Source of the DNA: Canna indica
Taxonomy: Eukaryota; Streptophyta; Magnoliopsida; Zingiberales; Cannaceae
Assembly: GCA_034359265.1 (NCBI GenBank)
Contig: CP136893.1
Span: 24,746,001 to 24,810,000, forward strand
Reading direction: 5' to 3'
Length of the DNA: 64,000 bases
Position numbers and translations under genes: made by a program. Below the pieces are notes generated by a model. That model did not search any database. It saw only the letters and a program-made list of their open reading frames with translations, and was not told the origin of the DNA. Below are positions 24,211 to 34,848 of this stretch, in pieces (within the stretch, counting starts at the first letter, position 1; the number at the start of each line of letters is the position of its first letter).

Positions 24211-24588
24211 GCTCCCAAGACTCCGGCGCTAACCAACGACCCCTAAACCAATTGGTGTGAGGGAAGGGCACACCTTCACCTTATACCGTAGCAGACCCGA
24301 GCGCCCCCGGCGTCTAGTGTGACTCGGCCCGCCAGGCCTATTCACCACGAGCGAGATTACTGACTCGGCCCGCCAGGCCTACATGCCAACAATCTCCCCT
24401 TGAGCTATCACCACTGACACTCGAACCCGGGATCCAACTCTGATACCAGCTCTCAGGACTTCGGCGCTAACCAACGACTCCCAAACCAATTGGTTTGAGG
24501 GAAGGGCGCACCTTCACCTTATAACGTAGCAGACCCGAGCGCCCTCGGCGTCCAGTGTGACTCGGCCCGCCAGGCCTACACGCCAACA
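24211..24588 (-). mobile_element. TRIM/SMART-type miniature LTR retrotransposon (378 bp)
   Basis: On the minus strand there is a 5' LTR (24588-24449, 140 bp, starting TGTTGGCGTGTAGG), then a primer-binding site TGGTATCAGAGTTGG (24448-24434), a tRNA-like GGGTTCGAGT, a polypurine tract CAAGGGGAGAT (to 24392) and a 3' LTR (24391-24211, 181 bp). The internal part is only 57 bases and codes for nothing. The 3' LTR is longer because 41 bases around GGCCTGGCGGGCCGAGTCA are duplicated. No target duplication was found (GCTTT against AATTC), and the LTRs end in GAGC, not CA, so the exact 3' end is uncertain. Confidence 0.75.
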
Positions 24589-25086
24589 AAAGCAACCGCA
24601 TGGTCGCGTCTTCTCGCGTGTCTCAAGACGCACATGAGACACAAGTAATTTTTTTGTAAAAAGTACTTTTATATTTATTTTTAAAGGGATAATCCAACTA
24701 CTCGATCCGACCCGACCCCCACCTGAAATCGGGTCAAGTCGAATGGGGTTCAAATTTTTTTACCTCCAAACTCGACCCAACCCGATTGCTTGGTGGTCGG
24801 GTCGGGCCGTTTTCATAGTTTCAGTGAAATTAAAATCAAAATTGCTTACGAAAACGTGTTTAATTTAGTATTTTCATAAAACTGAATTGAAACATGAACG
24901 AAAACAGATTTCTATGGAATTAGTTTTCTTAATAAAAATGAAAACGTCATAAGGTTTCTTTTTATGGTTTCGAGTGTCGATTTCGATATCAAAATATAGT
25001 GGCAAACTTATAATTATAAATATTTTTTTACATAATCAATTAATTTACAAATAAATCAAACTATATTTAATTTATAAAACTAAAAA
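24589..25086. other. AT-rich spacer with GGGTCGGGTCG-type low-complexity text
   Basis: No gene was seen. Short GACGC-rich and GACCCGACCC-rich stretches (24595-24800) resemble those at 45476-45790, which suggests copies of one unidentified repeat. Confidence 0.4.
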
Positions 25087-25872
25087 GGATAAATTACACG
25101 GAACCCCCATCGACTATAGTCAATGTGTGCAAAGACTACCTAAACTACCAAGTGTGCGCGGAACTCCCCGCGACTAGACTTTTTGTTCAAATAACCTCCC
25201 TCCGTTAGTATATCCATTAGTAACTTAACGGTAAAACTTTCACGTGCACAGAATCCCCCCCCCTCCCCAGTGCCACATGGCAGCAATCTCCACCCTCCAT
25301 CTCATCCGATGGCCATCACTTCTTCTTCTACCTATCCCCTTGCCGTAGACACCGCCACCGCCACCGCCGCCACCACCACCACCACCACCTCCTCCTCCTC
25401 CTCCTCCCATCGCCGCCACCATCACCACCGCCTCTTCCTCCTCTAGATCTCCTCCTCCTCCTCCTCCCACCACCACCACCACCACCTCCTCCTCCTCCCA
25501 CCGCCACCACCACCACCTCCTCCTCCTCCTCGAGCGAGGAGGAGGAGGAGGAACCGGTGACCTCTTCCTCTTCTTGAGGAGGTGGTGGTGGTGGTGGTGG
25601 CGGCGGCGGCGGTGTCTAGGGCAAGGGGATAGGTAGAAGAAGAAGTGATGGCCGTCGGACGAGATGGAGGATGGAGATTGCTGCCACGTGGCACTAGGGA
25701 GGGGGTTCTGCGCATGTGGAAGTTTTACCGTTAAGTTATTAACAGATATGCTAGCGGAGGGGGGTTATTTGAACAAAAAGTGTAGTTGCGGGGGGTTCCG
25801 TGCACACTTGATAGTTTAGGTAGTCTTTGCACACATCGACTATAGTCGAGAGGAGTTCCGTGTAATTTACCC
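25087..25872. mobile_element. Mutator-like foldback element with long TIRs
   Basis: The ends GGATAAATTACACGGAAC and (reverse complement) GGGTAAATTACACGGAAC begin inverted arms of about 280 bases (25087-25372 and 25588-25872). The flanks AACTAAAAA (25078-25086) and AAATAAAAA (25873-25881) form a 9-bp target duplication with one difference, as expected for Mutator-like elements. The centre is (CCT/CCA)n facing (GGA/GGT)n, so the whole 786 bp can fold back. Glycine-rich open frames over the centre are repeat artefacts. Confidence 0.75.
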
Positions 25873-25881
25873 AAATAAAAA

Positions 25882-26159
25882 TAAAAATCATCATTTTCAA
25901 CTCAAACTATTATCTTAAATTGACAAATTAATTAAACAAATTTATATCTAATTGAGTCAAACCTAATTTTTAAAATAACTCAAATTTCTTAAAGTCGACC
26001 TATTTATAATTTAATTAAAACTAATTTTAGACCACTAAACTTATTTTTTTATAAATTTTATAATATTTATTATTTGATTGTATATCTAATTGAACAAAAA
26101 AATCTTAAATTACCTATAACTTATTTAAATCTTCTAAATATTTTACAATCATATTTTTT
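25882..26159. other. AT-rich spacer
   Basis: No gene or bounded repeat was seen. It may include the 3' end of the minus-strand LINE that follows. Confidence 0.4.
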
Positions 26160-26335
26160 ACCAAAAAAAAAAGTCAATTGCACAAGGCCAAGAAAGTCCT
26201 CAAACAAAACAACGTCGAGCTATGGATATCTAATAAAGGTCCAAACATTGGACTCCTTTAGACATCAAGCTCTATTTGCAGCACAATGGGCCTCATGGAC
26301 CTCTTTATTACATTCACCAAAGCAAAAAGAAAAAT

Positions 26336-29300
26336 TGAAATATTCAAAATCTTAATAATAAAATTTTATTCTTGAGCGGGGGATCGTGGGCCCTAGTTAG
26401 CATGGATTAGCAGGAAGCTTCGGGATTAGACCTGAGTAAGCATTTAATGTAGAAAAATTAAGGGAAATTTTATTTGTCTTATCTCTGTGATTTAGTATGC
26501 TAGGATAATAGAGGGTCTCAAGGTGAATTAAGCGGTGCAATCGGATCTCGAATCGGAGTTAGAACGGGTGAGTTATGGGCTGTTTAAGTCGAATAGCTTC
26601 GGTAGGGGTATTATGGTCATTTGGACCCAACCGGTGTCTATAAATTATTCCATGGGGTGTGCAGTTAGGTGTTTTGTGCTGCATGCCATCCGAGGATAAA
26701 GAGAGAGGAGAGAGAGGGCACCGTCGAGGAGGAGGAGCCGTCGGAACCGGATTTTCGCGAGTTCATCGGTGTCGATCGGGGGAAGATCCAGCGCGTCTTC
26801 TTCTTCCATTTTCTGTCCGTCCGGTGAGTGGATTTAGATCTGCTTTTCTCCAATTCTTGATTCATGTTGCTGTTCTTATGTTTTGGGGTTTTTTCGTCAA
26901 TTTTTGATGCACTTTCTCGTATCAGATCGAAAGTCGGATTGGTCATTTCTTAATCGAACCATGTGGTTTACCCCTCTTTTGGAATAAAATATTCTTTTTC
27001 TTTCTTTCTTGGTTTTTCCCCTTCTTTTGCAGTCGGACGGTCGGTGCTAGCTGCGCCGGGAGGCGGCACCCAGCGAGCAGCGACGCCCGACATGGCGTCG
27101 CTGCCACGCGCGGGTAGCCGCGCCACGCGACAGTAAGGCCGCTTAAGGCGCTACCACCATCGCGTGGTGGCGGCGGTGCGCCGACAGGCACTGGCGTCAG
27201 TGCCGGCATCGGTGCCAGAACCTCTGGCGACCGGGGAAGGGCGGCAGCGGCATGTGGGTGAGGAGAGGTGGAGAAGATGACCTAAGGGGGGTGAGTTAAA
27301 TGGAGGGTTGAGATTGATTTGGGTAAGATGAAGGGTTGGATTGAGTTGGTTGAGATGAAGGGTTGGGATTTGATCTTGTGTAGATATAAGGTTTAGATTG
27401 CATCATGTAGATGAAGGGATGAGATTGCATCAGGATAGATGTAAGGCCGTGGATGCATCATGTTAGATGTAAGGCTGAGATTTCATCTGATTAGATGGAA
27501 GACTGAGATTGCATTAGGTTAGATGAAGGGCTGTGATTGCATCTGGTTAGAGGGAGAGCTGTGATTGCATCTGGTTAGATGAAAGACTGTGATTGCATCA
27601 TGTAGATGGAGAGCTGTGATTGCATCTGGTTAGATGGAGGGCTGTGATTGCATCTGGTTAGATATAAGGTTATGATTTCATCATGTAGATGGAGGGTGGT
27701 GATTGCATCTGGTTAGATGTAAGACTGAAATTGCATCATGTTGAATAGAGGGTTGTGATTGCATCATATTAGATGGAAGGCTATGATGTGATCCTATTTA
27801 GATGAAGGGCTGAGATTTCATTACTGGTTTATTGATTGAAACACCGTTATATTTATTTATAGCAGTGATTTATTAAATAAATTTAGGTATTTTTTTTTTA
27901 TTCTAAATAATTATTTGGAGGCCTTAAAGTTAGCAAAATTATTCATGTTATATATGAATTTTCACCTAATCGATGTTCCGGATTTATTGGTGAAGTCGGT
28001 TTTTCCATCAGACCTTCGGGTTTTGAAAACAGTAGGCGGATGTCGCCTCATTTTGCGTGCCAAGTTGAAAAATCATATTATATATATTTTTATGATTTGA
28101 TCTGAGATTATTCATGGATATAGTAGTTAATGAGGTGAACTTTATCCTAGATCAGTGATTTCTATGACGAGTTATTTTATCATGTTTATTTATAGTTGGA
28201 GTTTCTTTTTGCACTGCTTTCATGATACACGTGCATTCTTTCTTACAGTGCTATAATTCCATTTTATGATTGTTTATTTGTGTTGTGCATTCATGATATA
28301 TAAGCACTATTTATTCATATATATTTGTATGTGATTGTGATGTATAGCAAGAGGAGGTGAAGGATGAGGTATGCACTTGACATACCTTTTATTACTTGTT
28401 GATAGTGCATATTGCTCATACTTATATACTTGCGTGTGTGGTGTAGTGATGTGCTTGTTTCATTTCCCGGAAGCCTCGTTGGTGAGGGTAGGGTATGCTC
28501 CAAAGAGACAGTGTTGGCCTTATTCTGGAAGTTCGGCTGGTGAGGGGAGATCATACCCCAAAGAGATAGTCCGGAGACCGGAGCAGGTGAGGGAAACGTT
28601 TGCCCCAACAGGCTAGCTCGGATGAGCCAAGGCCGATGAGGGGAGGGCATGCCCCGAAGAGATGGCACTGAGATGGGTGGTAGTTCGACGGCCACCCGTC
28701 TACCTACCCTATGTGGCTATGTGAGATCGACGGGTCCGGAAAGCATGCATATGATTGGGGTGCTGCATTGCATGCATATTATTGAGGTGTTGCATTCATC
28801 CTATTTTATTGTTGTGGATATGTTTATAACTATTGATGGATGCTTATACTTATTGTTGTGCATATGAGTAGGGTAGCAGATGTGTTATTGATGTTTGTCC
28901 GTTATTTTTAAAAAGATATTTTATACTTGTTGACGGATGTTGATTTCATGCATAGAGCTATAGATATATTAATGATGATTTCTTCTAACGTTGTTGTTAC
29001 GTTATTTATAAGATATATTAATGCTGATTTCTTCTAACGTTGTTGTTACGTTATTTATATCGGCTATATTGTGTTTTTATGCATGATGATTGATTTGGCA
29101 AATTAAGGACTGATCTACTCACTAAGTCCTAGTTGGACTTACCTCTCATTTATGTTGTTTTTCAGCACCTGAGTTAGATCGGAGAGGTACTGGGGTACAG
29201 TAGCGCGGCTGGTGGCAGCAGGGCAGCGGGTCTCGTTACATGTCGTGATCGAGGAGGATACCTGAGTCATTTTAGTGTCTCTTTGAGTTGTTGAGTCATG

Positions 29301-29554
29301 TTCACTCGGGTTGTGATTTCCGTACTTTATTTTATTTGGGAAGTCTTATTTATTTATTTGAACTCCTTTTTAATAACTTGTTCAGTGTGTTCACATTGGC
29401 TTTTGGTTTGGTTTGGTTCGTGGTGTCATGTCTATTCTTTTCAACAAAAAAAAAAATCTTCCACTGTTCTAATTATTGTTGTTTTGATGAGTTGGATTAG
29501 ACTTTGGGGTACGTGGCGTATCCTGACCGGTCATACCAGGTTTGGGGTGTGACA
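26336..29554 (+). mobile_element. Solo LTR A, Del/Tekay-like (gypsy), 3.2 kb
   Basis: It begins TGAAATATTCAAAATC (the decayed match of TGTAATACCCAAAGATC in copy B) and ends GGGGTGTGACA. The flanks AAAAT and AAAAC give a 5-bp duplication with one transition. A TATA-like TATAAATTA lies near 26640, followed by a GC-rich leader; GGTGAGTGG at about 26823 and TTTTGCAG ending at 27033 could bound an intron. A minisatellite occupies 27290-27830. Very long LTRs of the form TGTAATACC...GTGTGACA suggest a Del/Tekay chromovirus. No internal domain is present, so the family is not proven. Confidence 0.65.
27290..27830 (+). repeat. About 33-bp degenerate minisatellite in LTR A
   Basis: Units of the form GGCTGTGATTGCATCTGG + TTAGATG repeat about sixteen times with point and length changes. 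The same repeat, inverted and with fewer units, is found at about 32240-32545 in LTR B, so unit number has changed between family members. Confidence 0.8.
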
Positions 29555-29791
29555 AAAACTATAACATTGGAAATTTCTAACAATAAAATTAATATGCTTA
29601 ACAGTAGCTCTTAATAGAGGTGACAATAGGTCGTGTCTGGGCCGGCCCAGGCCCATCCACTACTTGTTTTGTGCTCGGGCCGGCCCGAAATATCAAAAAT
29701 AAATTATTAAAGTCGGCGGTGAGACTCAAGCCATTGACTTTTAGCTTTTTCTGGTGAACTAACCATCACTCCAAGACTCTTTATATATATA

Positions 29792-29849
29792 TACAATTTC
29801 ATTAAGTAAAGTAACTACTCTTCAAGCCCGGCACGCGCGCGCGCGCGCG

Positions 29850-29907
<58 letters not shown>

Positions 29908-29944
29908 TTCATTAAGTAAAGTAACTACTCTTCAAGCCCGGCAC
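29792..29944. repeat. Compound (CG)n(CA)n(TA)n microsatellite between duplicated flanks
   Basis: A (CG), (CA), (TA) run (29833-29902) is flanked by two copies of the same about 43-base sequence (ACAATTTCATTAAGTAAAGT... ending CCCGGCAC), at 29792-29834 and 29902-29944. The layout suggests slippage or unequal exchange within the hAT element. Confidence 0.8.
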
Positions 29945-30089
29945 AGAAGACCAAACTAGGTCTAGGTGCATACTAGGCTAGGCCTAGCTTGTGGGTGCAG
30001 GAGCAGGCCCGGCCGGGCCTGATCGGGCTCAGGCCTGATTGGGACCGGGTCTGTGTCGAGCTTGGCATGTGTGCCCGGCTCAGTATGGC

Positions 30090-33000
30090 TAGGGGTGGAA
30101 ATAGGCTAGGCCAAGCCTATATAGTAAAAAATTGGCCTGAGTATGACCTGTGGCTTGTTATAGGCTATTTTTTTCAGCTTGAGCCTAGCCTGGCCTGTGG
30201 CCGGTTCATAGGTCTGGCCTGGCCTGTGGCATGTTTATAAAGTCTACTAAAACCTGAAACATGTTTATAAAACCTACTTTCAAATTCCAATACAAAAATG
30301 ATAATAACAAATTTAAACATAACAACAATAGTTGTTGTTTTATTAAAATATATATTTTATTATATATAATGTAAATATATAATAAACTAATAATATTATA
30401 TATTTATTATATATTATATATTATATATACTACCTTAACAGACCTAGGTCGGCCTATCAGGCTCAATAGGCCTTATAGTGAGCCTGGCCTGGCCTGATAA
30501 GGAAAATAAGCCTAGAAATAAGCTTGGGCCTTAGGTTTTTTTTAAAGAGGTTAGGCAAGGCCAGATCGAATATTGTCATACCTCAAATCCGGTATGACCG
30601 GCTAGGATACGCCACGTACCCTGAAGCCTAATCCAACTTAAACACAACAACAATAACCTGAACAGTGGGAGATTTTCTTTTTTTGAAAAGAATAGACATG
30701 AAATCACGAACCAAACCGAACCAAAACTCAACATGAATATATTGAACAAGTTATTAAAAAGGAGTTCGAATAAATAAACAAGACTCCTAAAATAAAAATA
30801 AAATGCGGAAACCACAACCCGAGTCAACATGACTCAACAACTCAAAGAGACACTAAAACGACTCAAGTATCCTCCTCGATCACGACATGTCACGAGACCC
30901 GCTGTTCTGCCACCACCAGCCGCGCTACTGCACCTCGGTACCTCTCTGATGTAACTCAAGTGTTGCAAAATAATAGTAATGAGGGGTAAATCCAACTAGG
31001 ACTTACTGAGTAGATCAGTCCTCAGTTCACCAAATCAATCATCATGCATAAAAATACAAATAACATATATATAACGTAACAACAACGTCAAGAGAAATCA
31101 GCATTAATATATCCACTACTCTATGCATGAAACTAGCATCCATCACCAAGTATAAAATATCCAAAATAATGACATAACAAGCATCAGTAACACATCCACC
31201 ACTCTACTCATGACAACCGCATCCTTCAATAAGTATAAGCATATACACAACAATAAAATAGGATGAAAGCAACACCTCAATCACATGCATGCAGTGCAAC
31301 ACCTCAATCATATGCATGCTCCCCGGACCTGTCGGTTTCACATAGCCACATATGGTAGGTAGACGGGTGGCCACCGCACTACCACCCAGCTCAGTGCCGT
31401 CTCTTTGGGGCATGCCCTCCGCTCACCGGCACTGGCTCTTCCGAGCTAGCCTGTTGGGGCATACGTTCCTCTCACATGCTCGGGTCTCCGGACTGTCTCT
31501 TTGGGGTATGATCTCCCCTCACCAGCCGGACTTTTAGAATAAGGCCAACGTTGTCTCTTTGGGGCATACCCTCCCCTCACCAGCGAGACTTTCGAGAAAT
31601 GCAACAAGCACATCACAACACCACACACGCAGGTATATAAGCATAACAAGATGTGCTATCAACATGTAATAAAGGGTATGTCAAGTGCATACCTCATCCT
31701 CCACCTCCTCCTGCCATACATCGCAATCACATACAGATATATTTGTAGAACTAGTGCTCATAAATCATGAATACTCAGCACAAATGTTCAACCATTGTGA
31801 GAAAAGAAGCATGTGTATCATAAAAGCAGTGCAAAAAGGAATTACAACTGTAAATCAATAGACTAGAACAACATGAAAAAATAACTCAACATAGGAATCA
31901 CTGATATAGGATAAGATTTACCTCATTAACTATTATACCCATGAATCATCTCAGATTGAACCATAAAAACATATAAACTATGATTTTTCAGCTTGGCACG
32001 CAAAATGAGGCGATGCCCGGCTAGTGTTTTCAAAATTCGAAGGTCTGATGCTGAAACAGACCTCGCCAATGAATCCAGAACGTCGATTAGGTGAAAATTC
32101 ATATATAACATGAATATTTTTCCTAACTTTAAGGTCTCGAAATAATTATTTAGAATAATGAAAGAAATGTCTTAATTTATTTAATACATCACTATTACGA
32201 ACGAATATAACAGTGTTATAATCAATAACTCGGTAATGAAATCTCAGTCCTTCATCTAAACAGGATCAAATCATAGCCTTCCATCTAATATGATGCAATC
32301 ACAATCTTACATCTGACCAGATGCACTCACATCCCTCCATCTACCAGATGTAATCACAGCTCTCCATCTACATGATGCAATCAAAACCTTACATCTATTA
32401 AGATGCAATCTCATCCCTCCATCTACATGATGCAATCTAAGCCTTACATCTACACAAGATCAAATTCCTGTCATTCATCTCAACCAATTCAATCAAGCCC
32501 TTCATCTCACGTAAATCAATCTCAGCCCTCCATTTCATCTCATCTCCCTCACCCAACATCTATGCTTCCCAGCCACCTCCCTTCTCCAGCCGCTGCTGCC
32601 GCCCTTCCCCGGCCGGCTGACCCGCCGGCAACCCTGGCGTCGACACCGACGCCGGCACCTACCAACGCACCACCGCCACCACATGGTAGTGGCGGCACCT
32701 CGTGCGGCCGCCCTGCCGCGCAGCGCGGCTGCCCATGCATGGCAGCGATGCCTCGCCAAGCGTTGCTGCCTCCACGATGCCTCATCGGGTGCCACCTCCC
32801 GGCGCAGCCGGCGCCGACCGGCAGGGTGAACACAAAAGGGACAGAAAAATGAAAAAGAAAGAAAATGATAAGAATATTTTATTTTAAAAGGGGTACACAA
32901 CATGGTTTAATTAAGAAATGACCGATTCGACTTCAGGTCCGATACGAGAAAACACATCAAAAATCGATGAAAAACCCTAAAACATGAGAACATAGACATG

Positions 33001-33583
33001 AATCAAGAATTGGAGAAAAGAATGCCAAAATCCACTCACCGGACAGAGAAAAAACGAAAGGAAAAGATGTGCAGGATCTTCCCCCGATCGACACCGACGA
33101 ACTCGTGAAAATCTGGCTCTGGGGCTCCTCCTCCTCAACACGCCCTCTCTCTCCTCTCTCATTTGCCTCGAGTGGCATTTGGCTAAAACCCCTAGCCGCA
33201 CACCCCAGGGTTTAATTTATAGACACCGATTGGGTCCAAATGACCAAAATACTCCAACCTTAGCTATCCGACTTAAACAGCTCATAACTCACCCGTTCTA
33301 ACTCCAATTTGAGATCCGATTGCACCTATAAATTCACCTCGAGACCCTCTATCATCCTAGCATGCTAAATCATGGAGATAAGGCAAATAAAATTTCTCTT
33401 AATTTTTCTACATTAAATGCTTACTCGGGTTTAATCCTGAAGCTTCTCGTCAATCCGTGCTAACTAGGGCCCACGATTCTCCGCTCAATAATAAATTATT
33501 ATTATTATTAAGATCTTTGGGTATTACAAATACAGCCTAGGCCACAGGCCCCTGACAAGCCGCTTGGCATATTTCCATCCCTA
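30090..33583. mobile_element. Inner TIR element (hAT-like), split by LTR B
   Basis: The left end TAGGGGTGGAAATAGGC and the right end (reverse complement TAGGGATGGAAATATGC) are inverted. The interior (30100-30573) is rich in GGCCTG/CAGGCC. I could not find a target duplication, so the class is uncertain. It lies inside the hAT element and contains LTR B. Confidence 0.5.
30574..33528 (-). mobile_element. Solo LTR B, Del/Tekay-like (gypsy), opposite orientation
   Basis: Read on the minus strand it starts TGTAATACCCAAAGATC at 33528 and ends GAGGTATGACA at 30574. The flanks AATAT and AATAC give a 5-bp duplication with one transition. It is the same LTR as 26336-29554, inverted and 265 bp shorter, mostly because of the minisatellite. 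The TATA region is near 33214. No internal coding sequence occurs between the two copies, so each is a solo LTR; they are not the ends of one element. Confidence 0.7.
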
Positions 33584-33728
33584 GGCACGACCCACGTGCC
33601 CAAGGGATGAGCCAAGCTCGTCCCTTGGGCATAGACGAGCCGTGCCCAGCCCGGCCCGGTTCAAAAAAAATTTGGTCGGGTCAGGTACGGCCCAGAGCCA
33701 AGCCGGGCCCGGCCCATTGCCACCTCTA

Positions 33729-34196
33729 GCTCTTAATCTAGGGGGATTTGACAGTAACCCTAATCGAATAGCTTGTAATAAGAGCTTGGAATATGATTCA
33801 ATAACAATCTGCAAAAGATTCTGTTGAGCAATAAATTGCAGAGCTAGAAGAAAGCTTCTGAAAAAGCAGGAGAAGAAATATTATCAAAATAAGAATTAGC
33901 AAAAAAATACAAGTACCCAAGCTATCCCTAGCCACAAAACTAGTACCAGCCTGAAAATTACACCAAGTACCATCACAGTTTTTTTTATAAAATTCTACAC
34001 CGGGGGAATCCACCTAGAAATAGTTTTAAGAGCCAATCTATGATGATTATTAGATCCCTCGGGAACATGGTGATTATAAATTCAAGAGGCAAACACAATA
34101 ATTTTGAACATGAGGCTATTAGCGAAATGCTGCCTAACAAGATGAACATTCTCATTCCTAGCGTGTCAGGTGAATCATAAGGTAACAACAACAAAA
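33729..34196 (-). pseudogene. LINE 2 RNase H domain fragment
   Basis: The minus strand encodes PGVEFYKKNCDGTWCN and AGTSFVARDSLGT, matching the start of the plant LINE RNase H domain (usually VN-x-DG and G-x-x-RD-x-x-G). A shifted frame (IVIESYSKLLLQAI) matches its middle. It is bounded by the hAT element on the left and a copia solo LTR on the right. Confidence 0.65.
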
Positions 34197-34848
34197 TGTT
34201 GGGTGAAATGGCACACTAGAGGGGGGGTGAATAGTATGTTTACTAATTGTTATTGCCTAAATTTGATTTTAATCGTTTCTTTTGTTACTTAGGCAAATTA
34301 CAAGTTGAGTGACTAAATGCGGAAGTGATAAATGATAAAGTAATTAATACAAACAAGATATTAATGCAAACACAAGAATTTATAGTGGTTTGACCCCAAT
34401 GCCTACTCCACTACCTAAGCTCCCTGCTTAGGAATTCCAAACTTAGTTTACTAGATTAAATCATTTCCCTTACAAAGAAGACTTTGACCCAAAGAGTCTC
34501 ACTCTCAACCTAAGGCACTTCCAGACCCGGAAGTCTCCGCCTTCTTACCGAGAGCACTCTTCCACCTCAACCTAAGGGACAACTCAGCTAATCCTAGCAA
34601 ACTAAGTTTACACCGGTGGAATTAAGCCTCAAACACAAAGGCGACCACCCTATTTCAAGACCTAACAACCTAGGCCTTCATAAGCTTAAATCCAAGGAAA
34701 ACATGTTCAAATAACAATTAAAATTACAATGAAAAGAGCTAACCAAAACCAAATGCTCTTTTCCAAGCCTTCAAAGCCTCCAACTCGCCAAGACGTTGAG
34801 CTCGATTCGAGACCTGAGTTGAGGAAAGATGAGCGCTTGAGAAGTTGT

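Larger units (their letters stand above)
29615..33728. mobile_element. hAT element with perfect 8-bp target duplication, host of nested insertions
   Basis: The left end TAGAGGTGACAATAGG and the right end (reverse complement TAGAGGTGGCAATGGGCCGG) form the TIR. GCTCTTAA occurs directly on both sides (29607-29614 and 33729-33736). Without the inner insertion (30090-33583) the element is about 620 bp, rich in GGGCCGGCCC and without a transposase. It lies inside LINE 2. Confidence 0.8.

Noticed and set aside
24434..24470. A tRNA gene or SINE, because of GGGTTCGAGT
   Set aside because: There is no A box, anticodon arm or foldable cloverleaf. The motif lies in the 57-base interior of the TRIM element, beside the primer-binding site.
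25240..25715. Glycine-rich protein frames
   Set aside because: They are translations of (GGA/GGT)n and (CCT/CCA)n repeats in the centre of a foldback transposon.
26336..33528. A single large retrotransposon bounded by the two 3-kb repeats
   Set aside because: The two repeats are in opposite orientation, have separate target duplications and no internal domains between them.
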